A stretch of DNA of 64,000 nucleotides from Oleiphilus sp. (GCA_006212045.1 PZPK01000008.1:1-64000); one strand, 5' to 3'. Positions 1 through 13,953 are shown, counted from the stretch's first letter. Translations and numbers: made by a program. Notes: generated by a model from the letters alone, not told the origin.

Positions 1-308
1 TCTACCGTCAACGTTTTGCCAAACGCCATAGGCACGTCGACCGGCAAAGCGCATAGAGCTTCTCCAAGTAACTAAATGAATCAGATTCGCTCTGAGGGTT
101 GCGCTTGTCTGAAAGTCACTGAAAAGAACAAATTTCAGGATAAAAACTCGGTGTCGCAACGGAATTCAGCGTGAACGGGTCTAGGTTGCATAGAGCGTGG
201 GAAAGGATAGGTTGTTATTCTAATAAGTGCCTGTCCCTCTTGCATTAGCAACCCCAAATCATTAACAATCGACGCAACCAATTCCTTCGAGTTTACATAA
301 GCTCTTTT

Positions 309-677
309 ATGAAAGAACGCACGCTCTGCCCGGACTGCCAATCCGTGATTGACGGCAACCCCGCTTTGTTTACCTTAAAATCCATTCGCTGCGGCCAGTG
401 CCAGAAGTCCTTGCGTACCAATTTGAATGCGCGACTGCTGCATGTCTTGTCATTTGGCATTCTGGCGCTGTACTACCTGTCGGTGCGGCAGGGCTATGTC
501 TCGGCGCAAAGCGATATGCTGGTGCTTGGCCTGGCTGCGGTATGTTTGCCTTTGATCGTGGCCATTTTTCTGCCACGCTATGAGCAGGGAGAACAGCGCT
601 CGCCCTATTCCATGTTCATCAATGCGGTGTTCTATCTAACGGTGGTGATACTGGCCGCGCTCTGGCTGCTGCGCTGA
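309..677 (+). CDS. small membrane protein with N-terminal zinc-ribbon-like CPDC...CGQC motif and about 3 hydrophobic segments
   Basis: ORF with CxxC/CxxC pair then hydrophobic stretches; function not recognised. Confidence 0.6.
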   Translation: MKERTLCPDCQSVIDGNPALFTLKSIRCGQCQKSLRTNLNARLLHVLSFGILALYYLSVRQGYVSAQSDMLVLGLAAVCLPLIVAIFLPRYEQGEQRSPYSMFINAVFYLTVVILAALWLLR

Positions 678-783
678 AACAAAGGTTGCACAAGCGCAAC
701 GCTGTTCCTCAGGCGCTGGCCTTCTGACTCCCCAGTTATTGGTGCTAAGATGGCTGCACATTCCATCACCAACCGTCTTGCCT

Positions 784-1443
784 ATGTCCGAATATCTTTC
801 AGCCAACACTTCGTTCGATTTTGAACATCCGGAACTTGTTTCCTATGGCGCATCACTGGTCGGTGATGCGCGCGACCCCGTCGAAATCGCCAAGCGACTG
901 TACCTCGGCGTTCGCGACGATATTCGCTATAACCCCTACCGTTTTGATACCGCACCAGAATCCTTTAGCGCGAGTAATTGTCTGGCCAAGGGTGAATCGT
1001 ATTGCATCCCTAAAGCGGTGTTGCTTGGAGCACTTTGCCGCCGGTATGGTATTCCTGCCCGCCTGGGGCTGGCCGACGTGCAGAACCATCTGGCCAGTCC
1101 ACAGTTTCTGGCCTATCTCAGAACTAATATCTTCGTGATGCATGGCTATACGGATATTTATCTCAACGATCGCTGGGTGAAGGCGACCCCCGCCTTCGAT
1201 AAAAACCTGTGTCAGTTGATGAACGTGCAAGCCCTTGAGTTCAATGGACTGGAAGACTCGATATTCCATGCCTTTGACAATGACGGCGCCAAACATATGG
1301 AATACTTGCGCGAGCATGGTACCTTTGCAGTTGTACCGGTGGACTTTATTGTGCAATCGATCATCGAAGCCTATCCACACCTGACAGATGTCGCGCCAGA
1401 CCCGGATAATAAAAAATCATTTCAGGCTGACCTGTCATCCTGA
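784..1443 (+). CDS. transglutaminase-like domain protein
   Basis: ORF 739-1443; 'GESYCIPKAVLLGALCRRYGIPARLGLADVQNH' resembles transglutaminase-like Cys/His core; internal ATG at 784 (MSEYLSANTS) preferred. Confidence 0.75.
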   Translation: MSEYLSANTSFDFEHPELVSYGASLVGDARDPVEIAKRLYLGVRDDIRYNPYRFDTAPESFSASNCLAKGESYCIPKAVLLGALCRRYGIPARLGLADVQNHLASPQFLAYLRTNIFVMHGYTDIYLNDRWVKATPAFDKNLCQLMNVQALEFNGLEDSIFHAFDNDGAKHMEYLREHGTFAVVPVDFIVQSIIEAYPHLTDVAPDPDNKKSFQADLSS

Positions 1444-1445
1444 AC

Positions 1446-1494
1446 CGACAAGGCCCTGTCGTTGCCTAAAGCATTACGGAATCCTGACAGGGCC
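1446..1494 (+). other. overlapping inverted repeats (two mutually exclusive hairpins)
   Basis: CGACA-aggccc-TGTCG (1446-1461) overlaps GGCCCTGTC(1452-1460)...GACAGGGCC(1486-1494). Confidence 0.45.
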
Positions 1495-1517
1495 GCCATC
1501 ACAAACGGAGGAGCAAC

Positions 1518-1931
1518 ATGGCAGACTCAATACAACGCAAAGGCCAATGTCTCTGCGGCAAGGTCTTACTCGACACCAAGGTAGAGAAAAAAGTGGGCGT
1601 TTGCCATTGCGGTATGTGCCGTGCCTGGGGCGGCGGGCCGATGTTTGCGGTGCAGGCCAGTGAAAGACCACATTTTGAAGGCGGCGAGCACATCAATAGT
1701 TACGACACCTCGGACTGGGCAGAGCGGGCGTTCTGCCAACACTGTGGTAGCCACCTTTACTATCGCATCAAGGCCTCTGACGAGTACATTGTTCCGGTAG
1801 GTCTATTCAGAGACCAGAGTGGCTTCGAGCTGGACCATCAGATTTTCATCGACCATAAACCCGCCTATTATGCCTTCGCCAACGACACCACGAACATGAC
1901 AGAAGCCGAGGTATTCGCTAAATACAGCTGA
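1518..1931 (+). CDS. GFA family (glutathione-dependent formaldehyde-activating-like) protein
   Basis: CLCGKV..CHCGMCRAWGGG...FCQHCGSHLYY zinc motifs typical of the GFA family. Confidence 0.85.
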   Translation: MADSIQRKGQCLCGKVLLDTKVEKKVGVCHCGMCRAWGGGPMFAVQASERPHFEGGEHINSYDTSDWAERAFCQHCGSHLYYRIKASDEYIVPVGLFRDQSGFELDHQIFIDHKPAYYAFANDTTNMTEAEVFAKYS

Positions 1932-3308
1932 CTAGCGGAGCTGCGGATCAGCGCTCGGTCTGGCCGCCATATGCGTGCCCGAGAACCTGAGATACAAGCT
2001 TGCCAGGATCAGGGCGCTGGTACCCAGACCGATGCCCATGCCGGTCCAAACACCCGCGGCGCCATGTTCCTGCACAAGGAAATAGGCGACGGGAAAACCG
2101 ACCAGCCAGTAACTCACTGTGGCCGCTATGGTAGGTGAAGAGCCCAAACGGAATCCTCTCAATACCCCCATCAGCACCACCTGATAGGCATCGACAAACT
2201 GAAACAGTGCAGCCACAAACAGGATGCTGACCGCAATCGGCATCACACTGTCGATGTTGGCGACCCGGGAGTCGATAAACATTTCTGTCAGTTGTTCCGG
2301 CAACAGTAAAAACACACTGCCCGATACTGCGGCAGTCAGAGTCATAGCCATCAGGCTCAAGCGGACAACCGCTCTGACCTGATCGTATTGCGCCGCGCCG
2401 TAGTACTCCCCAACCTTGACCGAGACCGCTTGCGAAAACCCGAGCGGGATCATGAAGGCCAGCGTGGTGCTCTGCAAGGCGACCTGATGCGCAGCGAGGG
2501 CTTCGACGCTGACCAGCCCGATCAACAGTGCGGCAGCAGAGAACATGCCGATTTCCATGGCATGCGATAGCGCAATCTGCGAGCCAAGTCTGACCGTCTC
2601 AACCAGCTGGGAAAACGAAAATAGTTGCCAGCCGGACCAGAACGGAAAACGACGAAACAGGGTTTGTCGATAGGCCATGACAATCGTGGCAAGCGCCATG
2701 CCCAAACTGACCAGACAGGTACCCAGCGCAACCCCTTGCACGCCCATCGCAGGCAACCCGAATTGTCCGGTCATCAACACATAGCTGATGGGATAATTGC
2801 TTAGCGCCGCGATGACGCTAATTGGCAGTATAATGCCCGGCCGCCCCATGCCTAGCACAAGACTACGCATCAGGATAAAGAACAGCGCTGGCAACAAGGC
2901 CCATACCAGGACCCGCAAATAGGATTCGGCAACGTCGACGACCGCTTCCTCCTGCCCCAGTGCCAGTAACAGTGGCTTGATATTCCAGATCACCACACCA
3001 AATAAAAGCGACAACAAAGCGGTTACGACCACACCAGACAGCAGTGCCTGATGAATGGCACTTTCGTCTCCTTCCCCCCGTTCTACCCGGCCCTTGGCAA
3101 AGGCAATATGATTGGCCGTCGCGACCAGAACGCCAATACCCACGACATAGAAGAACTGGAATGCGACCGCGCCCAGCCCGCCGCCCGCCAGCACCACGAC
3201 GCCGAGCTGCCCCATCAGCACGGTATCGATAAATGACATGGAGGCAAAGGCCAACTGTCCAATCACAATCGGTAGCGACAGGCGCGCCAGATCATTGGGC
3301 AAACTCAT
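1932..3308 (-). CDS. MATE family efflux transporter
   Basis: 458 aa polytopic protein, 'RLSLPIVIGQLAFASMSFIDTVLMGQLG' MATE N-terminus. Confidence 0.9.
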   Translation of the reverse strand: MSLPNDLARLSLPIVIGQLAFASMSFIDTVLMGQLGVVVLAGGGLGAVAFQFFYVVGIGVLVATANHIAFAKGRVERGEGDESAIHQALLSGVVVTALLSLLFGVVIWNIKPLLLALGQEEAVVDVAESYLRVLVWALLPALFFILMRSLVLGMGRPGIILPISVIAALSNYPISYVLMTGQFGLPAMGVQGVALGTCLVSLGMALATIVMAYRQTLFRRFPFWSGWQLFSFSQLVETVRLGSQIALSHAMEIGMFSAAALLIGLVSVEALAAHQVALQSTTLAFMIPLGFSQAVSVKVGEYYGAAQYDQVRAVVRLSLMAMTLTAAVSGSVFLLLPEQLTEMFIDSRVANIDSVMPIAVSILFVAALFQFVDAYQVVLMGVLRGFRLGSSPTIAATVSYWLVGFPVAYFLVQEHGAAGVWTGMGIGLGTSALILASLYLRFSGTHMAARPSADPQLR

Positions 3309-4051
3309 ATTTTCAGTTCCTTTGAGATAACTGTACCGCTATTCAGCGCATCGGAAATGCGTGGGGCCGATCCGTCTCGCACCGAGGCATACCAGGCCGA
3401 AGGGTTAATGATCTCACCATCCTCCATGGAAACGGGCGGATAACAGAGTTCTTTCTGGTCACAGAACTTCGCCACATCGGGATGCGCCCAACGAAAAAAG
3501 CATGCACGATACTCGGCTTCTGGCAGACGGCAGCGCTCGTACAGGCCCGCTGCCTGTCTTTGCCGATGCGCTTCGGCAAGAATAATGGCGGCCGCAACCG
3601 AGACATTGTAGGACTCGACCATTCCTTCCATCGGGATAATGATTTCCTGATCCACCTGCGCCAGCGCTTGTTCGCTGACTCCTTTTTTCTCATTTCCCAT
3701 GAGAATCGCACACGGCTGGCGATAATCGACTTCGCGGTAATCAAGGGACTTGTCGGACAGATGCGCGGCAAAGATTTGGTAACCACCGGATTTAAGGTGC
3801 GAGATTGCCTGAGACATGGATTCATGCCGATGGATATTGACCCAACGATCACTGCCCATCGCAGTGCCACTATAGGGGCGATGCCTGTCCCAGGGCCAGA
3901 CCATGTGCAGTTCGTGCATACCGACCGCATCACTGGTGCGTACCAGTGCGGCAATATTGCGAGGCTTGTGAATCTGCTCGGTCAGTAGCGTGAGATCGGG
4001 TTGACGCCTGTCCAGGGTGCGCTTGAGTTTTTGGAATCTTTCCGGGGTCAT
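3305..4051 (-). CDS. trmH: tRNA (guanosine(18)-2'-O)-methyltransferase
   Basis: SpoU family; 'MTPERFQKLKRTLDRRQPDLTLLTEQIHKPRNIAALVRTSDAVGMHELHMVWP'; start at internal ATG of ORF 3305-4102. Confidence 0.9.
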   Translation of the reverse strand: MTPERFQKLKRTLDRRQPDLTLLTEQIHKPRNIAALVRTSDAVGMHELHMVWPWDRHRPYSGTAMGSDRWVNIHRHESMSQAISHLKSGGYQIFAAHLSDKSLDYREVDYRQPCAILMGNEKKGVSEQALAQVDQEIIIPMEGMVESYNVSVAAAIILAEAHRQRQAAGLYERCRLPEAEYRACFFRWAHPDVAKFCDQKELCYPPVSMEDGEIINPSAWYASVRDGSAPRISDALNSGTVISKELKI

Positions 4052-4458
4052 TAACGCGTAAAGATAATTAGCAGATTCACAACAGCCATGGCAGCCATGC
4101 ATAACCAGGTAAGCGCGGTGCCATAAAAACGGCCAAAGGACGTGCCGCTATTTGTGCTCAAGCCCCAGGCATGCAGGCCACGCGCAATCAGCAGCGAGAC
4201 ACCAAACACATGCATCAGCCAGGGCGTCAATTGGTTTAACTCTAGGAATAACAGCAACAGCAATGCCAGGGGAATATTCTCGACGGCATTACCATGCGCC
4301 CGAATCGCACAACGCATCTTGTCACTGGCATTATTATCGTTCAGGCCAACTTTTTCCTGTCTTCTGAAAATGGTAATCCGATACGCCAGAAACAACACCA
4401 ACATCACCAGAAGACTGCCGTAAATGGGGGTAAATCGAAGCATACTCATTGCCATCAT
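4051..4458 (-). CDS. MAPEG family protein
   Basis: 4-TM protein with 'RCAIRAHGNAVENIPLALLLLLFLELN' MAPEG signature. Confidence 0.85.
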   Translation of the reverse strand: MMAMSMLRFTPIYGSLLVMLVLFLAYRITIFRRQEKVGLNDNNASDKMRCAIRAHGNAVENIPLALLLLLFLELNQLTPWLMHVFGVSLLIARGLHAWGLSTNSGTSFGRFYGTALTWLCMAAMAVVNLLIIFTR

Positions 4459-4473
4459 CCAGATCCTTAAGAA

Positions 4474-4803
4474 TTAGTGATTACTATTGCTCGGGCCCTT
4501 ACTGCCCGCCGGAAATTGTGCCACTGCGCTGGTGGCTTTGATTTTTGCAGTTCCGCCGTTCTCTACTTCGTCGATTCTTACGATGGCATTCATCGGGATA
4601 TAAGTGCGTTTGACGCCAGAGAATTCGGTCTTCAACTTCTCTTCCCCCGGATCGACCAGTAACTGGGATTTTTCGCCAAACAGAAGCTGCTCTACCTCAA
4701 CAAATCCGTACATTTCAGAAGGATAGACATGGCTCGCGAAAATCTCGTAGATATCTTCGTGATTGTAAAAAATGACTTTGTAGGTTTTTTTGATGCTCAT
4801 CAA
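4474..4803 (-). CDS. DUF1820 family protein
   Basis: 'YKVIFYNHEDIYEIFASHVYPSEMYGFVEVEQLLFGE' recognised as DUF1820-like. Confidence 0.75.
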   Translation of the reverse strand: MMSIKKTYKVIFYNHEDIYEIFASHVYPSEMYGFVEVEQLLFGEKSQLLVDPGEEKLKTEFSGVKRTYIPMNAIVRIDEVENGGTAKIKATSAVAQFPAGSKGPSNSNH

Positions 4804-5133
4804 TCTCGCAGTGTTTCAGTTGGGGTTAAAAGGACGCGAATCATAGCACATAATTATCACAAACCATTGCCTTTCAACCTTGCTTTACGCGAAACAAAAA
4901 GAATCGTAACGAAGCATCCATGATGCGTTTCACTGACTTGTCTGCAACAACCGGCGCGTCCTGCCAGTGCTTATGAAGGCAGGTGAACCCTCAAGTGACT
5001 GCGCACAACAACGCATGGGTCTCTCAAGGTCGAACACAGCTCTCAGGAAACAAAATAGTGCTACAAGACTTGCGGCACGACAGGTATAATCTCGCGCCTC
5101 CAAAAACAAACCTGTTTATTTTTCGAACACCTT

Positions 5134-6486
5134 ATGACTAAGAAGCTTTTTATCAAAACACATGGCTGCCAGATGAACGAGTATGACTCCTCGCGCATGG
5201 CAGATCTCTTGCGTGAAGACGGCGACGTTGAGCTGACGGATACGGCGGAAGACGCCGATATTCTGCTACTCAATACCTGCTCTATTCGTGAAAAAGCCCA
5301 GGAAAAGGTGTTTCACCAGTTGGGGCGTTGGAAAAAACTGAAGGAAGGCCGGCCAGAGCTGACCATTGGCGTTGGCGGCTGTGTCGCCAGTCAGGAAGGT
5401 CAGGCGATTCGCGATCGCGCGCCCTTTGTGGATGTGATCTTCGGGCCACAAACCCTGCACCGTCTTCCCGAGATGATCGACGCCTCCAAAACCAGTGATG
5501 TCGGCGTGGTCGACATCAGTTTCCCTGAAGTCGAGAAATTCGATCATTTGCCTGCCCCCGGCATCGATGGCCCTTCGGCCTTTGTCTCGATTATGGAAGG
5601 CTGCAGCAAATACTGTACCTTCTGCGTGGTGCCTTACACGCGCGGCGAAGAGGTTAGCCGCCCGGCTGATGACGTAATTGCAGAGGTGGCACATCTGGCC
5701 TCCCAGGGCGTGCGTGAAGTGAACCTGCTTGGACAGAATGTCAATGCCTATGCAGGCGAAACGCATGATGGCGACACCATGGATTTGGCCGAGTTAATTA
5801 CACTGGTCGCCGCCATTGACGGAATCGACCGGATTCGTTTTACCACCTCCCATCCAGTCGAATTCTCGGACAGTCTGATTGATGTCTATGCCACGGTGCC
5901 GGAGCTGGTCAGTCATCTGCATCTCCCCGTGCAGAGTGGTTCGGATCGTATACTGGCCGCAATGAAGCGTGGCCATATGGCGCTGGAATACAAATCCAAA
6001 ATTCGTCGCATTCGACAGCATCGTCCGGACATTTCGATTTCATCCGACTTTATTGTCGGCTTTCCTGGCGAAACCGATCAGGACTTCGAAGCCACAATGA
6101 ACCTGATTAATGACATTGGCTTCGATACGTCGTTCAGCTTTATCTACAGCGCGCGCCCCGGCACGCCGGCAGCCGACCTGAAAGATGAAACCCCGGAAGA
6201 GATCAAAAAACAGCGGCTGGCGATATTACAACAGCGCATTACCCAGCAGGCGCAGGCGATTAGCCGGCGCATGGTCGGCAGCAGGCAACGCATCCTTGTG
6301 ACGGGATTTTCCAAGAAAGATCCAGGCGAAATGCAGGGACGCACCGAGAACAATCGTGTCGTCAACTTCAGAGCCAACCAGAATCGGCACGACAGTGCGC
6401 TGATCGGACGTTTTGTAGACGTCACCATCACCGCTGCCCTGCCGAATTCATTGCGCGGCGAACGCTGTGACGATCAGGACTACTAG
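5134..6486 (+). CDS. miaB: tRNA-2-methylthio-N6-dimethylallyladenosine synthase
   Basis: radical-SAM [11 protein letters not shown] motif, UPF0004 N-terminus '[17 protein letters not shown]', TRAM tail. Confidence 0.97.
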   Translation: MTKKLFIKTHGCQMNEYDSSRMADLLREDGDVELTDTAEDADILLLNTCSIREKAQEKVFHQLGRWKKLKEGRPELTIGVGGCVASQEGQAIRDRAPFVDVIFGPQTLHRLPEMIDASKTSDVGVVDISFPEVEKFDHLPAPGIDGPSAFVSIMEGCSKYCTFCVVPYTRGEEVSRPADDVIAEVAHLASQGVREVNLLGQNVNAYAGETHDGDTMDLAELITLVAAIDGIDRIRFTTSHPVEFSDSLIDVYATVPELVSHLHLPVQSGSDRILAAMKRGHMALEYKSKIRRIRQHRPDISISSDFIVGFPGETDQDFEATMNLINDIGFDTSFSFIYSARPGTPAADLKDETPEEIKKQRLAILQQRITQQAQAISRRMVGSRQRILVTGFSKKDPGEMQGRTENNRVVNFRANQNRHDSALIGRFVDVTITAALPNSLRGERCDDQDY

Positions 6487-6546
6487 GCGGAACTTACTAT
6501 TAGCACACCGGCACCCCAAGAGCCGTCTACAGACGGCAAAAAAGCT

Positions 6547-7515
6547 GTGACCCGACAGGAAATCGACTTGTCGCCCTATGACAATGAACGACTGGCCCTG
6601 CTTTGTGGCCAGTTTGACGAAAATATCAAACATCTCGAAAAGCTGATGAAAGTGCAGCTGAACCGGCGTGGCAATGTGTTTAAAGCGCATGGCGAAGCAG
6701 GTGCTGCCAAAGCCTGCATTGAGATACTGCGCCACCTGTATCGGGAAACAGAACAGCATCGTGCGGTGACGCTGAACATGGTCAGTCTTTTTGCTCAGGA
6801 GGCCGGGCAGGAATTTGTCGCCTTTGACGATAGCAATGACGACACCGTGATCAAAACACCGCGTGTACAGATCAAGCCGCGGGGCAAAAACCAGAACCGC
6901 TATGTCAGCAGTATTAAAAAGCATGACATTAATTTCGGCATCGGTCCGGCCGGAACCGGCAAAACCTACCTGGCCGTCGCCTGCGCGGTTGAAGCCCTGA
7001 ACAACGAAGAGGTGAAACGGATTCTGCTGGTGCGTCCTGCCGTTGAAGCCGGTGAGAAGCTGGGCTTTCTACCCGGCGACCTGGCCCAGAAAGTTGACCC
7101 TTATTTACGCCCGCTGTATGACGCGCTCTATGAAATGCTGGGTTTTGATCAGGTCGCCAGACTGATCGAAAAGAATGTTATTGAGGTCGCCCCATTGGCC
7201 TTTATGCGCGGCCGAACGCTTAACAATGCCTTTATTATTCTCGATGAGAGTCAAAACACGACACCTGAGCAAATGAAAATGTTTCTGACACGTATCGGGT
7301 TTGGTTCCACAGCAGTGATTACCGGCGACATTACTCAAACCGATTTGCCCAAAGGCGCACGCTCGGGCCTATCCCATGCCCAGCAGGTACTGAAGGATGT
7401 TGACGGCATTGGCAGCATCCGTTTCAGTGCCGCTGATGTGGTGCGCCATCCGCTAGTGCAGCGCATAGTGGAAGCCTATGACAAACATGACGCCAGTCAG
7501 CAGGCATCGCAATGA
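6547..7515 (+). CDS. ybeZ: PhoH family protein (YbeZ)
   Basis: Walker A GPAGTGKT, '[18 protein letters not shown]', '[24 protein letters not shown]'. Confidence 0.93.
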   Translation: MTRQEIDLSPYDNERLALLCGQFDENIKHLEKLMKVQLNRRGNVFKAHGEAGAAKACIEILRHLYRETEQHRAVTLNMVSLFAQEAGQEFVAFDDSNDDTVIKTPRVQIKPRGKNQNRYVSSIKKHDINFGIGPAGTGKTYLAVACAVEALNNEEVKRILLVRPAVEAGEKLGFLPGDLAQKVDPYLRPLYDALYEMLGFDQVARLIEKNVIEVAPLAFMRGRTLNNAFIILDESQNTTPEQMKMFLTRIGFGSTAVITGDITQTDLPKGARSGLSHAQQVLKDVDGIGSIRFSAADVVRHPLVQRIVEAYDKHDASQQASQ

Positions 7516-7964
7516 ACAAAACACTGATTGATTTGCAAATCGTCTCTGCGCACACGGGCATACCATCGCAACAGGAGTTCGAGCGCTGGGCGGAACTGGT
7601 GTGCTCGCACATTGAAGAGGCTGAAATCACGATTCGCATCGTTGACGAAGAGGAAAGTCGCGCGCTGAATCGCGAATACCGTAGCAAGGACAAACCGACC
7701 AATGTCCTGTCCTTTCCCTTCGAGGCACCGGAACATGCCCCGCTCCCCTTACTGGGTGATTTGGTGATCTGCGCACCACTGGTCAAGAGCGAGGCGCAAG
7801 CGCAGCAAAAAAACGAAACAGACCACTGGGCCCACCTCACCATTCACGGCACCCTGCATCTGCTTGGTTACGATCACATTGACGCTCAAGAGGCCATTGA
7901 AATGGAAACACTGGAAACAAAAATCCTGGCCGGTTTGGGCATTGCGGACCCCTATTCCGAATAA
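7512..7964 (+). CDS. ybeY: endoribonuclease YbeY
   Basis: '[15 protein letters not shown]' metal-binding motif; overlaps ybeZ stop. Confidence 0.95.
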   Translation: MNKTLIDLQIVSAHTGIPSQQEFERWAELVCSHIEEAEITIRIVDEEESRALNREYRSKDKPTNVLSFPFEAPEHAPLPLLGDLVICAPLVKSEAQAQQKNETDHWAHLTIHGTLHLLGYDHIDAQEAIEMETLETKILAGLGIADPYSE

Positions 7965-8062
7965 AGCGATATGCCACAAGACACTCTGCAAAAAACAAAG
8001 GGCTTCACAAGCCCCTCAACATCACGCAAAATACACCCATCCAAGACGACGAACACCCTTGT

Positions 8063-8911
8063 ATGAATGACCAATCGGCAAGTAATACTTCGCCCAACAA
8101 ATCCTGGCTTGAACGCATTTCCCAAGCCTTTTCAGATCAGCCGGAATCCCTGAAAGACATCATTGAGATCCTGCGCGAAGCCGAACAGCGGCAAGTCCTT
8201 GATGCCGATGCCCTGAGCATCATTGAGGGTGCCATGCAGGTCACGCACATGCAGGTGCGTGAAGTGATGATCCCCCGGACACAGATGATTACCGTAAAGG
8301 CCACGCTGGAACCCGAAGAATTTCTGCCAGAGATTATTGAGTCGGCCCACTCCCGCTTCCCGGTCGTTGGTGAATCTCCAGATGAAATCATCGGTATTTT
8401 GCTGGCCAAGGATTTGCTGCCACTGGCGCTGAAGGGCGAACTCAAGAAAGGTACCGTCTCTGAATTATTGCGCCCGGCCTCCATTGTTCCCGAAAGCAAG
8501 CGGCTCAATCAGTTACTGAAAGAATTCAAGCAAACGCGCAATCATATGGCCATTGTCGTCGATGAATATGGCTGTATCTCAGGGCTGGTAACCATCGAAG
8601 ATGTGCTGGAACAGATCGTGGGCGAGATCGAAGACGAACATGATTTCGATGATGAAGCCATGATCAAGACGCTCGGCAACGGGGAGTACAATGTCAAAGC
8701 GCTCACGCCGATTGGCGAGTTCAATGACTTTTTCGGCACGACCATTCCTGACTCAGAATTCGATACCATTGGCGGTGTCGCGCTGAAACATTTTGGGCGA
8801 TTGCCCAATCGTAACGACCAGACAAAGTTTTACGGCTTTCGAGCCACCGTACTGAATGCAGACAACCGCTCCATTCGCCTGTTAAAGATCGAAAAGCTTC
8901 CGGAGTCGTAG
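8063..8911 (+). CDS. corC: HlyC/CorC family protein (CorC/YbeX), CBS + transporter-associated domain
   Basis: 'VREVMIPRTQM', CBS pair, 'DEYGCISGLVTIEDVLEQIVGEIEDEHD'. Confidence 0.93.
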   Translation: MNDQSASNTSPNKSWLERISQAFSDQPESLKDIIEILREAEQRQVLDADALSIIEGAMQVTHMQVREVMIPRTQMITVKATLEPEEFLPEIIESAHSRFPVVGESPDEIIGILLAKDLLPLALKGELKKGTVSELLRPASIVPESKRLNQLLKEFKQTRNHMAIVVDEYGCISGLVTIEDVLEQIVGEIEDEHDFDDEAMIKTLGNGEYNVKALTPIGEFNDFFGTTIPDSEFDTIGGVALKHFGRLPNRNDQTKFYGFRATVLNADNRSIRLLKIEKLPES

Positions 8912-9028
8912 GTATTATAAATAGGCCGAGACCACACATGCTCCGCACGGGGGGTTGAGACTTTCTGACGCCCTCTGCTTAAACCCGGGCGTCGCTTCCT
9001 GTCATCATCAACTAAAAAAACAAATCGT

Positions 9029-10579
9029 ATGCACTCGCTTCTTGAAAAACCTTCGCTTGTTGCCCTGCTTGTTCTACTCAGCGGAGCCTTTCAAACATTA
9101 ACGATTGCACCCTTTGACCTCTGGTGGCTTGGCCCCCTGACGATCCTTCTGCTTCTCTTCAGTACTGGCGCACTTGATCCAAAGCAGCCAGGGCGGCCTA
9201 TCCTGTATGGCTGGCTGTTCGGCCTAGGGCTTTTCGGTTCCGGCGCTTCCTGGGTCTATGTCAGTATCCACACCTATGGCTACGCCAGTCCACCTCTTGC
9301 GGCGTCTTTGACGGTGCTTTTCGTGATGGGTCTCGCCCTGTTCCATGCATTCCAGTTCTGGCTGTACTACAAGATTCGCACCCCCGGCGTTATGGTGAAT
9401 GCGCTGATTTTCGGCGCGCTATGGGTACTCTCAGACGCCTTCAGAAGCGATTTCCTGACCGGCTTCCCATGGCTATTCCTGGGATACGGCCATTTGGAAA
9501 GCCCATTGGCTGGCTGGATTCCGGTACTTGGCGTGTATGGTCTGACAGCAATCGTGGTTGCAACAGGACTGGCCTTAAGCCTATGGCTTCTGCAAAGCCA
9601 GACCTTGGCTACCAGGATTGTGTTGCTGGCAGTGGCCGCTTTTTGGATCTGCGGAATGATGCTGAAACAGGTTCAATGGACGCAGGATACCGGTGAAGAA
9701 CTGGATGTTGCGATGCTGCAACTGAACATCCCTCAAGAGCTTAAATGGCTTCCCAGTCAGCGCCGCAAAACCCTGCGCCTATTGGAAAACCTGACCGTTG
9801 AGCACTGGGATCATGATGTTATTATCTGGCCCGAAACAGCTGTCCCCATGCTTTATGATCAGGCACTACCCTTATTGAAAGGGATTGACCAGCAAGCCAT
9901 CAGGGAAGACGTGAATATTATTAGCGGCATCCCCTATCGCGAGCTGGATGAGAAGAAACGCCAGCTTGCCCTGCATAACAGTATTTTCAGCTTCGGACAG
10001 GGCGAAGGCATTAATCACAAGCAAAAACTGGTGCCCTTTGGAGAGTATGTTCCGCTGGAAAAGTATCTGCGCGGACTGATCGCATTTTTCGATCTGCCCA
10101 TGTCAGATTTCAAGAAGGGCCCGGCAGAACAGGACTTGCTGAAATCCAGAAATCATCATGTCGCACCCTTTATCTGCTACGAAGTGGTCTATCCTGATTT
10201 TGTCGCTCGCCGCGCAGAACACGCCGACTATCTGCTGACCATTTCAAATGACAGCTGGTTCGGCACATCCATCGGCCCGCTTCAGCATTTACAAATGGCA
10301 CAGTTCCGGGCAGCTGAAAACGGCCGCTATATGGTTCGCGCCACAAACAATGGCGTTACCGCGATGATTGACGAACAAGGACGCATAACCGCCCGCAGCG
10401 AACAGTTCGTGCAAACAGTGCTGAGCGCCAAACTGAAAATATTCTCGGGCCAAACGCCCTTTTCCAGCGTCAAGTCAGTACCGCTTCTGATCCTTTGTTC
10501 AGGCATTGTTTTCTTTTTTGTGCTGATCAGAAAACGTAAAACCGGAAAAGACCAGGCCGACACTTCCCGGTCGGTTTAA
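9029..10579 (+). CDS. lnt: apolipoprotein N-acyltransferase
   Basis: carbon-nitrogen hydrolase domain 'LVPFGEYVPLE...ICYEVVYPDF' plus N-terminal TM segments. Confidence 0.95.
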   Translation: MHSLLEKPSLVALLVLLSGAFQTLTIAPFDLWWLGPLTILLLLFSTGALDPKQPGRPILYGWLFGLGLFGSGASWVYVSIHTYGYASPPLAASLTVLFVMGLALFHAFQFWLYYKIRTPGVMVNALIFGALWVLSDAFRSDFLTGFPWLFLGYGHLESPLAGWIPVLGVYGLTAIVVATGLALSLWLLQSQTLATRIVLLAVAAFWICGMMLKQVQWTQDTGEELDVAMLQLNIPQELKWLPSQRRKTLRLLENLTVEHWDHDVIIWPETAVPMLYDQALPLLKGIDQQAIREDVNIISGIPYRELDEKKRQLALHNSIFSFGQGEGINHKQKLVPFGEYVPLEKYLRGLIAFFDLPMSDFKKGPAEQDLLKSRNHHVAPFICYEVVYPDFVARRAEHADYLLTISNDSWFGTSIGPLQHLQMAQFRAAENGRYMVRATNNGVTAMIDEQGRITARSEQFVQTVLSAKLKIFSGQTPFSSVKSVPLLILCSGIVFFFVLIRKRKTGKDQADTSRSV

Positions 10580-10665
10580 AACAGCCGGTTTTGATGCCGC
10601 GTGGCGTATCCAAACGGCCACTATCTAAGTTAGAATGGCCGACCTGATTTTCAACCGTAATTTAA

Positions 10666-13275
<2,610 letters not shown>

Positions 13276-13350
13276 TAGGACACTGCCCACTAGTCAGCCT
13301 TTGTCTACATACGTTGCACCTCAAAGGCTGTATGCTTTAATTCGGGTCCC

Positions 13351-13953
13351 TTGGGCCCTTACCGTGAACGAGACACAGGAAGCCCGACATTGGAAATAAA
13401 GTGCCTGGATTCTGCAACTCCGGTAAATTCGCCATTATTGGTTCTGGCTACCCTTATATGCCTGCTCTCGCTGAGTGCATGCGGCTTTCACCTTCGTGGC
13501 AACTCCGAGACACTTGTCGCCAGCTTCCCCAAGCTTGCCGTGCAGTGCAACAAGAAGTCGGACTGGCAGATGTGTCACTACCTGAATGCCCGCATTACAG
13601 CCATGGGCACCGAAATTTCTGATGACGCGCGCTTCCTACTCAAGGTGGACCGCGTTCAAAGCTCGCAACGCGCGATCTCCCTGAATAATGATGCTACCGC
13701 TGCCGAGCAGGAACTCACGCATACCATGCACTATCGCCTGCGCGACATGGACCATGGCACAACGGTCTCGGAGCGTACGCTGTCCAGAAGTCAGATTTAT
13801 CGCCTGAACGCTTCGGCACTCGTTGCCAAAGACCGGGAAAAGGAAGAACTGGAGAAATCACTCAATCAATCGCTGGTCAACACTCTTCTGCGCGAAATCA
13901 GCATCGCCAGCAGAGACAGAGAAACCGGCCCACAGGCAACTCCGCGACCATGA
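13351..13953 (+). CDS. lptE: LPS-assembly lipoprotein LptE
   Basis: lipobox 'LSACGFHLRG', position between leuS and holA; start may be TTG 13390. Confidence 0.92.
   Translation: MGPYRERDTGSPTLEIKCLDSATPVNSPLLVLATLICLLSLSACGFHLRGNSETLVASFPKLAVQCNKKSDWQMCHYLNARITAMGTEISDDARFLLKVDRVQSSQRAISLNNDATAAEQELTHTMHYRLRDMDHGTTVSERTLSRSQIYRLNASALVAKDREKEELEKSLNQSLVNTLLREISIASRDRETGPQATPRP

Noticed and set aside
3-56. Open frame at window start possibly encoding a C-terminal tail (YRQRFAKRHRHVDRQSA)
   Set aside because: Too short and upstream sequence unavailable to support a gene call
5085-5090. TATAAT upstream of miaB as promoter
   Set aside because: Perfect -10 but no convincing -35 at 16-18 bp; left unannotated
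8967-8993. GACGCCC...GGGCGTC hairpin between corC and lnt as terminator
   Set aside because: 12-13 nt loop and no T-tract; corC-lnt are normally cotranscribed
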